A DNA stretch of 64,000 bases from CAZLRH01 sp964562015 (GTDB taxonomy: Bacteria > Verrucomicrobiota > Verrucomicrobiia > Opitutales > JABDGR01). The position numbers and the translations under genes are program-made. Positions 39,035 through 47,440 of this stretch are shown here, piece by piece. The notes beneath the pieces are model-generated. The model ran no database searches. It was not told the DNA's origin and saw only the letters and a program-made list of their open reading frames with translations. How positions within the stretch are numbered: position 1 is the first letter of the stretch; each line of letters starts with the position of its first letter. Location: NCBI GenBank assembly GCA_964562015.1, contig CAZLRH010000003.1:124001-188000 (forward strand), written 5' to 3'.

Positions 39035-39074
39035 AAAAAACCCAGCCGCCCCGGACGCATCCGGGACGGCTGGG
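39035..39074 (-). terminator. Rho-independent terminator of the RRM protein gene
   Basis: On the minus strand CCCAGCCG and CGGCTGGG pair at the base of a stem with a second inner pairing (CCCGGA / TCCGGG), followed by TTTTTT (39040-39035). It lies about 85 bp after the stop of the gene at 39160-39645. Confidence 0.88.
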
Positions 39075-39159
39075 AAATAGAAAGCTCGGGCGGCTCGATG
39101 GTCACCGTTCCGCCGGGCTCAAAACAGTCGTCCACAAGGGTCGCCGTGTGGGTGTCGGT

Positions 39160-39645
39160 TTAGTACTCGTCGCCACCACCGCCACCGCCGCGGTCGTAGC
39201 CACCACCACCACCGCCGCCGTAACCGCCGCCGCCACCGCGGTTGCCACCGCCGCGACGCCGGTCGAACGATTTGCGATGGCCACCACCGCCACCACCATA
39301 ACCGCCGCCACCACCGCCACCGTAACCACCGCCGCCGCCACCACCCCCGCGGTAACCGCCGCCGCCTTCGCGGGGGCCGCTATACGGAGCGCGTTCTTCC
39401 TTCGGGCGGGCGATGTTGACCTTCATGGGACGGCCCATGAATTCCTGGCCCTCCAACTGCCGGATCGCTTCTTGCGCTTCTTCCGGCGTTGACAATGAGA
39501 CGAAGGCGAAGCCACGGGCGCGTCCTGTGAAGCGGTCACGCATGACGGCCACTTCGGTGACGGTTCCGGCTTTGCCGAACAGTTCCTGCAGGTCTTCTTC
39601 AACGGCATCCCACGAGAGGTTGCCTACGAACAACTTATTTTCCAT
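39160..39645 (-). CDS. Glycine-rich RRM RNA-binding protein
   Basis: 161 residues. One RRM (about 3-80) with RNP2 LFVGNL and RNP1 RGFAFVSL, then a Gly-rich tail (about 92-161) with YGGGGGGG and RGG-like runs. Such Rbp proteins in cyanobacteria and other bacteria bind RNA under cold or other stress. The tail of low complexity probably mediates self-association. A 278-bp gap upstream (39646-39923) could hold a long 5' leader; no specific element was identified. It has its own terminator. Confidence 0.92.
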   Translation of the reverse strand: MENKLFVGNLSWDAVEEDLQELFGKAGTVTEVAVMRDRFTGRARGFAFVSLSTPEEAQEAIRQLEGQEFMGRPMKVNIARPKEERAPYSGPREGGGGYRGGGGGGGGYGGGGGGGYGGGGGGHRKSFDRRRGGGNRGGGGGYGGGGGGGYDRGGGGGGDEY

Positions 39646-39923
39646 TTACGTGCTGGTAGGAGGCGGCGTCGCGTCGGGTCCCCGATTATCGGATTTCAAA
39701 CTGTCCCTGACTTTTGATCAACTGACAATTTTCCAGGAGCGAGCAGCCGAGGATTCCCCCTGTCCGGGGCGCATTTTTTGGCGATTTGGCCGCGCTTGGC
39801 AAGTGTAAAAAAACAAGTGCGCAATAGGTGGGAGACTTGCTGCGTCAGACAAACCGGCCCATTTGCAGACAATCAAATATTACCTAAAATATTGATGATC
39901 AATAAATTGCTTGGAGCCCGTCC

Positions 39924-40610
39924 TCAATCCGGCCGCGGCAGGCGGCGGATTTCCACTCGGAAGGCGGCGAGGGTGTTCGGCTCCAGATAACCGTGAAAAG
40001 CCACGCCGGGAAACACTGCCGCCCGGCGGCCCAGAATCGCGCCGGGCTGGAGCACGGAATTGCACCCGGCTTCCGCACCATCGCCCATCAACGCGCCCAG
40101 TTTGCGCCGCCCGCTCGAAAACCGGCCCGCCGGCGTGTGCACCATGACGTCCTGCTGGTCCAGGCGCAGGTTCGCGCACGTAGCCCCCGCGCCGAGGTGC
40201 GCGCCGTTGCCGAGCACGGAATCTCCGACGTAATTGTAATGCGGTGTCTGCACGCCGTCGAGCAGCAGGCAGTTTTTGTATTCGCAGCTATTCCCGAGCA
40301 CGCATTTTTCGCCGACGATGACATTGCCGCGCACAAAGGCGCCCGGGCGAATTTCCGTCTCCGCGCCGATCCACGCCGGGCCCTCCAGCACGCAATACGG
40401 CGGCAACTTCACGCTCGGATGCAGATAGACGCTGCCGCGCACGAAAACATTCGGCGGCAAATCATTGCGCCGCGCCACTTCGGCCCACGGCAACGCGGCC
40501 AGGGCGTCGGCGATGCGCCCAACCCACGCCCACGGCGCGTCGTCTGCCTTGAAAAACGGGGCGAAGCGCGCCAGCGACGGCGGCAGGGTGAAAAGTTCGG
40601 CGGCTTGCAT
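39924..40610 (-). CDS. Left-handed beta-helix transferase-like protein (GlmU C-terminal type)
   Basis: 228 residues. After a helical N-terminus (1-50) the hexapeptide pattern of a left-handed beta helix appears (NVFVRGSVYLHPSVKLPPYC, AWIGAETEIRPGAFVRGN, VIVGEKCVLGNSCEYKNCLL, NGAHLGAGATCANLRLD, GDGAEAGCNSVLQPGAILG). The segment HYNYVGDSVLGNGAHLGAGA is like the acetyltransferase half of GlmU. It has no nucleotidyltransferase domain. It may be a sugar-nucleotide acyltransferase; the substrate is not evident. Confidence 0.75.
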   Translation of the reverse strand: MQAAELFTLPPSLARFAPFFKADDAPWAWVGRIADALAALPWAEVARRNDLPPNVFVRGSVYLHPSVKLPPYCVLEGPAWIGAETEIRPGAFVRGNVIVGEKCVLGNSCEYKNCLLLDGVQTPHYNYVGDSVLGNGAHLGAGATCANLRLDQQDVMVHTPAGRFSSGRRKLGALMGDGAEAGCNSVLQPGAILGRRAAVFPGVAFHGYLEPNTLAAFRVEIRRLPRPD

Positions 40611-40627
40611 GGGGAAAAGGGAAGAGT

Positions 40628-40740
40628 GAACCGCAGACGACGCAGATTTTCGCAGAGCGGAGGGAGTCCTGGCGAGAACGCTTTAGTTCCCTCCTTTGCA
40701 CCGGTTAAGCTGCGTTCATCTGCGAAATCGGCGGTTTCTC
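40628..40740. repeat. Inverted pair of CGCAGACGACGCAGATTTT-type repeats
   Basis: Left arm (40628-40660) ACCGCAGACGACGCAGATTT, right arm (40708-40740) GCTGCGTTCATCTGCGAAAT then CGGCGGTTTC. It belongs to the family at 21.8 kb. It separates the beta-helix gene from the divergent CbpA-like gene, so here the element is in a 5' region. Confidence 0.65.
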
Positions 40741-40798
40741 AAGCTTTTTATCCTTTGTCCGCTTGCCAGTTTCGCCGAGAAGCCCCACTTTTCTCGCC

Positions 40799-41764
40799 AT
40801 GGGTCTCGAATACAAAGACTATTACAAGGTGCTCGGCGTGCCCCGCGCGGCGACCGAGGACGACCTCAAAAAGGCCTTTCGCAAGCTCGCGCGGAAATTC
40901 CACCCGGACACCGCGACCGACAAAAAGGCCGCCGAGGAGAAATTCAAGGAGATCAACGAGGCCTACGAGGTCCTGGGCGACAAGGAGAAGCGCAAGCGCT
41001 ACGACGAACTCGGCCCCAATTGGCAGCACGGCGCGGAATTCCGTCCGCCGCCCGGCGCGGGCGGGGGCTGGCGCCAGGCCCGCGGCGGCGACGGTGGTCC
41101 TGAATTCGAATTTGGCGGCACCGGCTTCAGCGACTTTTTCGAGCAAATGTTCGGCGCGCGCGGCCGCCCCGGCGGTATGGGCGGCTTCAGTGGCTTTCCC
41201 GGCGACGCCGGCGAGGAGGACGCCGGCCCGACGGCCGGCCGCGATATAGAATCGGACTTGCTCGTCACGCTAGAGGAGGCCAGCAACGGCGCGGAACGCT
41301 TGCTCAGCCTGCGGCGGCGCGGGCGGGGCCGCGAAACCACGGAGACTCTCAAGGTGCGCGTGCCCGCCGGCGTCAGCGACGGCCAGCGCATCCGCGTCGC
41401 GGGCAAGGGCGAGCCCAGTCCGTCGGGCGGCACGCCCGGCGATTTATTTCTCACGGTGAAGCTGCAAAAGCACCCCGATTTTCGTGTGGAAGGCGCCGAT
41501 TTGTTTTACGAACTGGAATTGCTGCCCTGGGAGGCGGCCCTCGGCGCGAAGAAAAACGTCCCCACGCTCAAGCAGCCGGTGACGGTGAATGTCCCGGCGG
41601 GCGCGGCCACCGGGCAGAAGCTCCGCCTCAAAGGCCTCGGCCTGCCCAAGCGCGGCGGCGAACACGGCGACCTCTACGCCCAACTCTCCGTGCGCGTGCC
41701 GGCCGCCACCAGCGCCACCCAGAAAAAACTCTGGGAGCAAATGCGCGAGGCGTATGGGGAGTGA
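40799..41764 (+). CDS. CbpA-like DnaJ-family co-chaperone without zinc finger
   Basis: 321 residues from ATG 40799 (MGLEYKDYYKVLGVPR). J domain (about 5-70) with KFHPDTATD (HPD), Gly/Phe-rich linker (80-145; FSDFFEQMFGARG) and the two beta-sandwich substrate domains (about 150-305; DIESDLLVTLEEASNGAERL, VRVPAGVSDGQRIRVAGKG, LRLKGLGLPKRGG). The CxxCxGxG zinc region of true DnaJ is absent, as in CbpA. It stimulates DnaK on unfolded clients. Confidence 0.92.
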   Translation: MGLEYKDYYKVLGVPRAATEDDLKKAFRKLARKFHPDTATDKKAAEEKFKEINEAYEVLGDKEKRKRYDELGPNWQHGAEFRPPPGAGGGWRQARGGDGGPEFEFGGTGFSDFFEQMFGARGRPGGMGGFSGFPGDAGEEDAGPTAGRDIESDLLVTLEEASNGAERLLSLRRRGRGRETTETLKVRVPAGVSDGQRIRVAGKGEPSPSGGTPGDLFLTVKLQKHPDFRVEGADLFYELELLPWEAALGAKKNVPTLKQPVTVNVPAGAATGQKLRLKGLGLPKRGGEHGDLYAQLSVRVPAATSATQKKLWEQMREAYGE

Positions 41765-41779
41765 ACAATCTCACATCGA

Positions 41780-42115
41780 ATGAAAATTCCATTCGAAGCT
41801 GAAATTCCCGAGCGAAAGCTGACGGCCTATTTGCTTGTTCCGAGGGGAATTGATGACAAGGCCGCGTTTCTAGCCCAGGCTGGCTTTAACGAATCAAACT
41901 GGCGCTTGCTTCTGATTGAATTGCAAAAGCTCGCTTCCACGATTGAAGCGATAATCGATCGCGCTGACGAATACGGAACTTTTTACCGGGTGGAGGGAGC
42001 GATAACCGGGCCCAATGGACGCAAACTTGAGGTTGTCACCATTTGGTTATGTGTTAAACTAAATGGCAGTTATCGCTTTATCACTCTCAAGCCGAGTCGC
42101 AAAGTTAGAATATGA
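41780..42115 (+). CDS. DUF6883-like small protein
   Basis: 111 residues, starting 15 bp after the chaperone gene but much richer in A+T. The sequence (KLTAYLLVPRGIDDKAAFLAQAGF, YGTFYRVEGAITGPNGRKLEVVTIWL, GSYRFITLKPSRK) fits DUF6883, a domain often paired with DUF4926 and found also in polymorphic toxins. The pairing is seen here, with a 4-bp overlap. A toxin-immunity or toxin-antitoxin role is a guess from context. Confidence 0.55.
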   Translation: MKIPFEAEIPERKLTAYLLVPRGIDDKAAFLAQAGFNESNWRLLLIELQKLASTIEAIIDRADEYGTFYRVEGAITGPNGRKLEVVTIWLCVKLNGSYRFITLKPSRKVRI

Positions 42116-42357
42116 GCTTGGAACTTTACCAACGAGTAGCGCTGCGCAAAAACTGGCCCGAGGCTGGCTTGCGTCGGGGTGACATTGCTACCGTGGTTGA
42201 ATTTGTGCCCCATCCCGCGGGCGGCGAGCAGGGTTGCGTGCTGGAGGTTTTTAGCGCCATGGGCGAATCTCTGCGCGTGGCGACAGTTCCTATTTCTATA
42301 GTTGAAGCCTTGGCGGTGGACGACGTTCCGGCCGTGCGCCGGTTGGTCACGGCCTAA
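42112..42357 (+). CDS. DUF4926-like small protein
   Basis: 81 residues. The core LYQRVALRKNWPEAGLRRGDIATVVEFVPHPAGGEQGCVLEVFSAMG has the beta-barrel-like pattern of DUF4926. It overlaps the previous gene by 4 bp, so the two are co-translated. In known neighbourhoods this partner is presumed to be protective. I cannot assign a function. Confidence 0.55.
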   Translation: MSLELYQRVALRKNWPEAGLRRGDIATVVEFVPHPAGGEQGCVLEVFSAMGESLRVATVPISIVEALAVDDVPAVRRLVTA

Positions 42358-42444
42358 GCATCACATCCAATCGTTTCATTACGAGACTATGTGGCAGACG
42401 TTAGTCTTTCTTAACTGGATCCTGCCCTGAAATCTATATTTAAG

Positions 42445-42840
42445 GTGAAGCGTTTCTACCCTAAAATTGGTGTTTCAGTTATATTATTAAGTCTTGTGCT
42501 GGCCAATGGCTGCGCGACGACGGATGAGCGAATTGCCGCAATTAACGGCAGAAACAGCCCGCCCAATTCGATGTATTATAGTAGTGACCAGCAATATTTT
42601 GCAAAGTGCGCAGCCTTTGCGTGGCCAAAAGCCGTCCGGATGGCAGCAATTCAAAAATTAAACGATCAAGAATGGTTGGTTAAAGTGGTTACGTTTGGAG
42701 ATTATCCTGACACGCGAAGAATGGCGGCGGCAAGACTCACCAATCAAAGTGTTTTGGAGAATTTGTCTCTGAACGATAAGGATGCGGAGGTGCGTCTGTC
42801 TGCACTGCAAAGATTAAAGGATCTAAAGAGTGATCCCTAA
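42445..42840 (+). CDS. Small lipoprotein with HEAT-like repeats
   Basis: 131 residues from a GTG start. Signal peptide with lipobox LANGC (Cys at about 23). The C-terminal half (AAIQKLNDQEWLVKVV..., LENLSLNDKDAEVRLSALQRLKDL) looks like two short HEAT-type helical repeats. No family name recognised. A+T-rich; part of the small-gene island at 41.8-42.9 kb. Confidence 0.6.
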   Translation: MKRFYPKIGVSVILLSLVLANGCATTDERIAAINGRNSPPNSMYYSSDQQYFAKCAAFAWPKAVRMAAIQKLNDQEWLVKVVTFGDYPDTRRMAAARLTNQSVLENLSLNDKDAEVRLSALQRLKDLKSDP

Positions 42841-42973
42841 GTGGCTCTATCGCATTTTAGGACATCCGGCTGCCAATGTAGCTTGGAATTCCCTTTGACG
42901 GAAATAGCAAGATTGCGAATCTAGACTACCCGCGCTTGCCTTGTCGGGCCTCGGGCCGCTATAACGCCACTCC

Positions 42974-43933
42974 ATGATGCGGAATTATTTGTGGCAGGGT
43001 GCGGTGCTGGTGCTGGCTCTTTCCGGCTGCGAGCCCAAGAAGCACGCGGAGGGCGTTTACCAAGGCTATTTGGAAGGCCGTTTCTTGAACGTGGCCGCGC
43101 CCGTCGAGGGGCAGTTGCAGGATTTGCGCGTTCGTCGTGGCGATTGGGTCGAGGCCGGCGCGCCGCTTTTCTCCCTCGAGCCCGAGCCGCAAACCCAGGA
43201 GGTGCGCGAAGCCGAGCAGCGCGTGACTTCCGCGCAGGCCAAGCTGGACGATTTTAAAAAGGGCATGCGGGACAGCGAATTGGAAATGCTCGAGGCCGAA
43301 CTCAAGGCCGACCGCACCCAGCTCGACTTGGCCAATCTCGAATACAAGCGCTCGCAGCCGTTGAAGGACAGTGAGTTTGTCTCGGCGCACGAATTTGACC
43401 GCCTGCGCCTGCTGGTGGACCAGCGTTCCGCACAGGTGGACCACGACACCGCCCAGTTGGCCACCGGCAAACTCGGCGCCCGCGAAGACCAGATCCGCGA
43501 GGCCACCGCCGATTTGGCCGCCGCCGAAGCCGCCCGCGACCGCGCCCGCTGGTTCGCCGGCGAAAAAACCCAGACCGCGCCGCAGCCCGCCTACGTGCAG
43601 GACACGCTTTTCCGCGTCGGCGAGCGCGTCGATCCCGGCCAGTCGGTCGTCGTGTTGCTGCCGGCGGCGGAATTGCGTGCGCGCTTTTTTGTGCCGCAAC
43701 CGGAGATCAATAAAATCAAGGCCGGCCAGGAGGTGACCGTCATCCTCGATGGCCTGCCGCCGCAAAAGGCCCGCGTCGGTTTCATTTCCACCGAGGTCGA
43801 ATTTACGCCGCCGGTGATTTACAGCCCCGAGGAAAATCACAAATACGTCTTCATGGTCGAGGCCGATTTCGATCCCGCCGTGGCCCGCACCTTGCACCCC
43901 GGCCAGCCCGCCGAAGTGCGCCTGACCCCATGA
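42974..43933 (+). CDS. HlyD-family periplasmic adaptor lipoprotein of an ABC exporter (YbhG-like)
   Basis: 319 residues. Lipoprotein-like signal (LALSGC). A biotinyl-lipoyl half (EGRFLNVAAPVEGQLQDLRV, RGDWVEAGAPLF), a long coiled-coil hairpin (about 75-200), the second lipoyl half (LFRVGERVDPGQSVVVLLP) and a beta-barrel domain (about 240-315). It links the inner-membrane exporter to an outer-membrane channel. It overlaps the ATPase gene by 4 bp; operon of three. Confidence 0.9.
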   Translation: MMRNYLWQGAVLVLALSGCEPKKHAEGVYQGYLEGRFLNVAAPVEGQLQDLRVRRGDWVEAGAPLFSLEPEPQTQEVREAEQRVTSAQAKLDDFKKGMRDSELEMLEAELKADRTQLDLANLEYKRSQPLKDSEFVSAHEFDRLRLLVDQRSAQVDHDTAQLATGKLGAREDQIREATADLAAAEAARDRARWFAGEKTQTAPQPAYVQDTLFRVGERVDPGQSVVVLLPAAELRARFFVPQPEINKIKAGQEVTVILDGLPPQKARVGFISTEVEFTPPVIYSPEENHKYVFMVEADFDPAVARTLHPGQPAEVRLTP

Positions 43934-44892
43934 AGGCCGCCGCTTCGCCCGCCCTGCCGGTTTCGGACACGGGGGTGCCGCTCGTGGTGGACGTGCATGG
44001 CCTGACCAAGCGTTTCGGCCACACCACGGTCGTCAACAACCTCGACTTTCAAGTCCGCCAGGGCGAGGTGTTCGGCTTTCTCGGCCCCAATGGCAGTGGC
44101 AAGACGACCTTCATGCGCATGTTGTGCGGGCTGCTCACGCCCGACGCCGGCGAGGGCACCTGCCTGGGGTTTGATTTGCGCCACGACGCCGACCGCATCC
44201 GCCTCGAAATCGGTTACATGACGCAGCGCTTCAGCCTCTACGAGGACATGAGCATCGAGGAAAATTTGGACTTCGTCGCCCGCATTTACCAACTGCCCAA
44301 GCGCCGCGCCGCGGTGACAGACGCCCTCGAACGCCTCGGCCTCACGCCCCGCCGCCGCCAACTGGCGGGCACGCTTTCCGGCGGGTGGAAGCAGCGCCTC
44401 GCGCTCGCCGCCAGTCTCATCCACCAGCCGCGCCTGCTCCTGCTCGACGAGCCCACCGCGGGCGTCGACCCCAAGGCCCGCCGCGATTTTTGGGAGGAGA
44501 TTCACCAGCTCGCCGCCCATGGCTTGACCGTCCTTATCACAACCCACTACATGGACGAGGCCGAGCGCTGCCATCGCGTGGCCTACCTGTCCTACGGCAA
44601 TTTGCTCACTTCCGGCACTGTGCAGGAGGTCATCGAAAGCGCGCATCTTACGGTCTGGCGCGTCGAGAGTGACAATCCCGGCAAACTCATCGTCGCCCTG
44701 CACGGGCGCGAAGGCGTGTCCGTGGTGCCCTTTGGCAGCGCGTTGCACTTGTGCGGGGCCGATGCTGCGGCCGTTCGCGCCGCCGTCCAAGCCGTCACCG
44801 GGCCCGGAGTTCGCGCGACCGAGTCCGCCCCGTCCTTGGAGGACGTTTTCATCTACCTGATGTCCACCGCGCGGGACAACTTCGTCAAATAA
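43930..44892 (+). CDS. ABC exporter ATP-binding protein (YbhF/DrrA-like)
   Basis: 320 residues. Walker A GFLGPNGSGKTTFMRM (about 48-63), Q-loop YMTQRFSLYEDMSIEENL, signature TLSGGWKQRLALAASL, Walker B RLLLLDEPTAGVDP and H-loop TTHYMDEAERC. The C-terminal 80 residues are the DrrA-type extension ending in SLEDVFIYLM. It energises the ABC-2 permease encoded 1 bp downstream. Confidence 0.93.
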   Translation: MKAAASPALPVSDTGVPLVVDVHGLTKRFGHTTVVNNLDFQVRQGEVFGFLGPNGSGKTTFMRMLCGLLTPDAGEGTCLGFDLRHDADRIRLEIGYMTQRFSLYEDMSIEENLDFVARIYQLPKRRAAVTDALERLGLTPRRRQLAGTLSGGWKQRLALAASLIHQPRLLLLDEPTAGVDPKARRDFWEEIHQLAAHGLTVLITTHYMDEAERCHRVAYLSYGNLLTSGTVQEVIESAHLTVWRVESDNPGKLIVALHGREGVSVVPFGSALHLCGADAAAVRAAVQAVTGPGVRATESAPSLEDVFIYLMSTARDNFVK

Positions 44893-44893
44893 C

Positions 44894-46030
44894 ATGTTCA
44901 ACCGCTTTTCTTTTCACCGGTTCTACGCCGTGGCGCGCAAGGAGTTCATCCAAATGCGCCGCGACCGGCTGACGTTTGGCATGATGTTCGGCATCCCGCT
45001 GTTTCAGTTGATGATTTTCGGTTTCGCGATCAACACCGACCCCAAGCACCTCCCGACCGTGGTGGTTTCCGGCGACAACGGCGCCGTGCCGCGCCTGCTC
45101 ATTGAGGAACTGCGCAACTCCGGCTACTTCGACATCGCGGCCGAGACGGTGAGCGAGAGCGAGGCGGACACCATGCTTGCCAACGGTGACGCGCAATTCG
45201 TGCTCACCTTTCCGGTGAATTTCACCCGCGAACTCATGCGCGGCGGCCATCCGCAACTGCTGTTCCAGGCGGACGCCACCGACCCCGTCGCGGTGGGCAA
45301 CGCCGCCTCCGCCATTCAGCAAATCGTCCAGCAGGCCGCGACCCGCGAATTGCAAGGCCCGCTCGCGGACTTGAAACTCAAGGACAACCCGGTGGATTTC
45401 CGCACGCACCTGATGTACAATCCCGACCGGCGCTCGCAGCTTAACATCGTGCCGGCACTGATGGGCTTGGTGCTGACGATGACGATGGTCAACATCACTG
45501 CCATGGCCATCGTGCGCGAGAAGGAGCGCGGTACGATGGAAAATCTCCTATCCACCCCGGCCCGCCCCGCCGAGGTGATGACCGGGAAAATCCTGCCCTA
45601 CATCGCGGTCGGTTACGCGCAGGCGAGCCTCATTCTCCTCGCCGCGCGCTATTTGTTTTTTGTGCCCATTGAAGGCAGCGTGGGCCTGCTCGCCGGCTGC
45701 GTGCTTCTCTTCATCGCGGCCAACCTCGGCATGGGCATCATGTTTTCCACCGTCGCCCAAAGCCAGTTGCAGGCCATGCAGATGGCGTTCTTCTTTTTTC
45801 TGCCCTCCATGCTACTCTCCGGCTTCATGTTTCCCTTTCGAGGGATGCCGGTTTGGGCGCAGACGCTCGGCTCCATTTTGCCGATGACCCACTTCCTGCG
45901 CATTGTACGCGGCATTCTCCTCAAGGGTAACGGCATCACCGAAGTCTGGCCCAACCTCTGGCCCATCGGCCTGTTCTTTTTTGTCGTGATGTCCGTCGCG
46001 GTTGTGCGCTTCCGCCGGACGCTGGATTAA
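44894..46030 (+). CDS. ABC-2 type permease (YbhS/YhhJ-like)
   Basis: 378 residues. One membrane helix near the N-terminus (about 30-48), a periplasmic domain (about 50-180) and five helices in the second half (about 184-372). The family motifs NIVPALMGLVLTMTMVNITAMAIVREKERGTMENLLSTP and MLLSGFMFPFRGMPVWAQTLGSILPMTHFLRIVRGILLKG are clear. With the adaptor and ATPase it forms an exporter for drugs or other small molecules. A single permease gene implies a homodimer. Confidence 0.92.
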   Translation: MFNRFSFHRFYAVARKEFIQMRRDRLTFGMMFGIPLFQLMIFGFAINTDPKHLPTVVVSGDNGAVPRLLIEELRNSGYFDIAAETVSESEADTMLANGDAQFVLTFPVNFTRELMRGGHPQLLFQADATDPVAVGNAASAIQQIVQQAATRELQGPLADLKLKDNPVDFRTHLMYNPDRRSQLNIVPALMGLVLTMTMVNITAMAIVREKERGTMENLLSTPARPAEVMTGKILPYIAVGYAQASLILLAARYLFFVPIEGSVGLLAGCVLLFIAANLGMGIMFSTVAQSQLQAMQMAFFFFLPSMLLSGFMFPFRGMPVWAQTLGSILPMTHFLRIVRGILLKGNGITEVWPNLWPIGLFFFVVMSVAVVRFRRTLD

Positions 46031-46040
46031 ACGCGGCCCG

Positions 46041-46394
46041 CTAATTCCGCCATGCGTTGACCACCACGCCGTCCTTGAATTCGACGAACGACGTCTGTGT
46101 GGTCTCGCTCGTGTGCTGGCTGGCCAGCAACACAATCACGGCGCCGTTTTTCTGCGTGCGCGAGGTGTAGTCGTAGCGCCAGAGTTCGTGGCCATTATCG
46201 AGGGTCGTTTTGCTCGAGGGGGCACCGAGGGTCGCCTGCACCCACGCCGTCGACGTGACTCCGGGTTTGATCTGCGCAAAGGTGGCGTCGCTGACCGGCG
46301 TGCCCGTGTGCGTTTCGGTGCTGCTCGAACTGACGACGCAACCACTGCCCAGGAGCGTGGCCGCGAGCAAACTCAGCGCAAAATAGTTTTTCAT
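46041..46394 (-). CDS. BamE/SmpA-like small lipoprotein
   Basis: 117 residues. Lipobox LGSGC (Cys19). The pattern FAQIKPGVTSTAWVQATLGAPSSKTTLDNGHELWRYDY is the SmpA/OmlA fold of BamE. It converges with the ABC permease gene and is followed upstream by the sugar-oxidation region. Whether it is the true BamE or one of several relatives cannot be told. Confidence 0.7.
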   Translation of the reverse strand: MKNYFALSLLAATLLGSGCVVSSSSTETHTGTPVSDATFAQIKPGVTSTAWVQATLGAPSSKTTLDNGHELWRYDYTSRTQKNGAVIVLLASQHTSETTQTSFVEFKDGVVVNAWRN

Positions 46395-46438
46395 AGTCGT
46401 AAATAATGATTAAATTAAGGAATGTTTAGTCTCGTAAT

Positions 46439-47338
46439 TTATTGGGCGGCCGCGGCCGTGGCCGGCGCAGCCGTGATGTTCGCGGCCGGCGCGGATGCGG
46501 TGGGCAGGGGCTTGTCATACTCGCCGAGGGGGCGGATCCAGATGTTCCGAAAGCGCACCGGCTCGCGGTGGTCCTGCAGGGCGAGAAAAACTTCCGGTGG
46601 ATGCGGGTCGCCGTAACTGCCGAGCGAATAATTGGGCAGGCCCCCGATGCCGTCGGTGCGCCCGATGTAGTCCAGTTTGTGATGCAGCACGACGCCGTTC
46701 TGAATCACCGTAACCGCGGCCTTCTTGGTCAGTACGCCCTTGTCGTCCCAGCGGGGCGACTCGAAAATAATATCGTAGGACTGCCATTCGCCCGGCGGCT
46801 TGCTGGCGTTGGCGAGCGGGGGCTTCTGGCCGTAAAGCGCGCCCGCCTGGCCGTCGGGGTACGTCGGATTGTTGAACGAGTCCAAAATCTGCACCTCGTA
46901 AAGCCCGTTGATCATCAGGCCGCTGTTGCCGCGATTCTGGCCGGACCCCTTGACCTCGGCGGGCGTGGCAAACTCCAGGTGCAATTGAAAATCGGGAAAG
47001 GTGTCCTTCGTGCGCAGGTCGTGCGTCGCGCCGGCGGGCGTGGCAGGCGATTCAAAATAACCGTCGCCGATCTTCCAACTCGCCGGGCTGCCGTCGGGAT
47101 TCTGCCATTTCGACAAATCCTTGCCGTCGAAAAGCACGATGGCATCGGACGGCGGCGGCGCGAGCTGGCTGAACGTCGCCCCCGGCGTCACGACCCGCGC
47201 GGCCGGCCGCTTATCGTCGTGCACCTGCCAGGAAGTGCCGGGGATGAGGGGCGCGTTGCCAGGGCCGAGGCCTTGCCGGGCGGCGATGGCGCATAGGGCC
47301 AGGACGGCCAGGGCGGCGGACGAAAAAACCTTTTTCAT
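46439..47338 (-). CDS. Secreted DUF1080 (3-keto-glycoside hydrolase-like) protein
   Basis: 299 residues with a signal peptide (1-20). A DUF1080/PF06439 domain (about 65-275) starts with IVLFDGKDLSKWQNPDG and includes KDTFPDFQLHLEFATP, NSGLMINGLYEVQILDS and the closing VRFRNIWIRPLGEYDKP. Members of this family hydrolyse 3-keto-glycosides. It lies downstream of a PQQ-type sugar dehydrogenase on the same strand, repeating the pairing seen at 52.0-55.5 kb. Ala-rich C-terminal tail. Confidence 0.85.
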   Translation of the reverse strand: MKKVFSSAALAVLALCAIAARQGLGPGNAPLIPGTSWQVHDDKRPAARVVTPGATFSQLAPPPSDAIVLFDGKDLSKWQNPDGSPASWKIGDGYFESPATPAGATHDLRTKDTFPDFQLHLEFATPAEVKGSGQNRGNSGLMINGLYEVQILDSFNNPTYPDGQAGALYGQKPPLANASKPPGEWQSYDIIFESPRWDDKGVLTKKAAVTVIQNGVVLHHKLDYIGRTDGIGGLPNYSLGSYGDPHPPEVFLALQDHREPVRFRNIWIRPLGEYDKPLPTASAPAANITAAPATAAAAQ

Positions 47339-47440
47339 GACGGGGTGGGGTGGGGCCCGGCCGGAAGCGGCGGGCCGCGGGCGCGCACTCTCGGGGATTT
47401 GCCGGCAAACCGCAATTATTTTGTCGCGCCGGGCTGGCCC

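Noticed and set aside
38957..39163. 68-codon plus-strand frame before the RRM gene
   Set aside because: It runs through a repeat arm and the terminator hairpin; not a gene.
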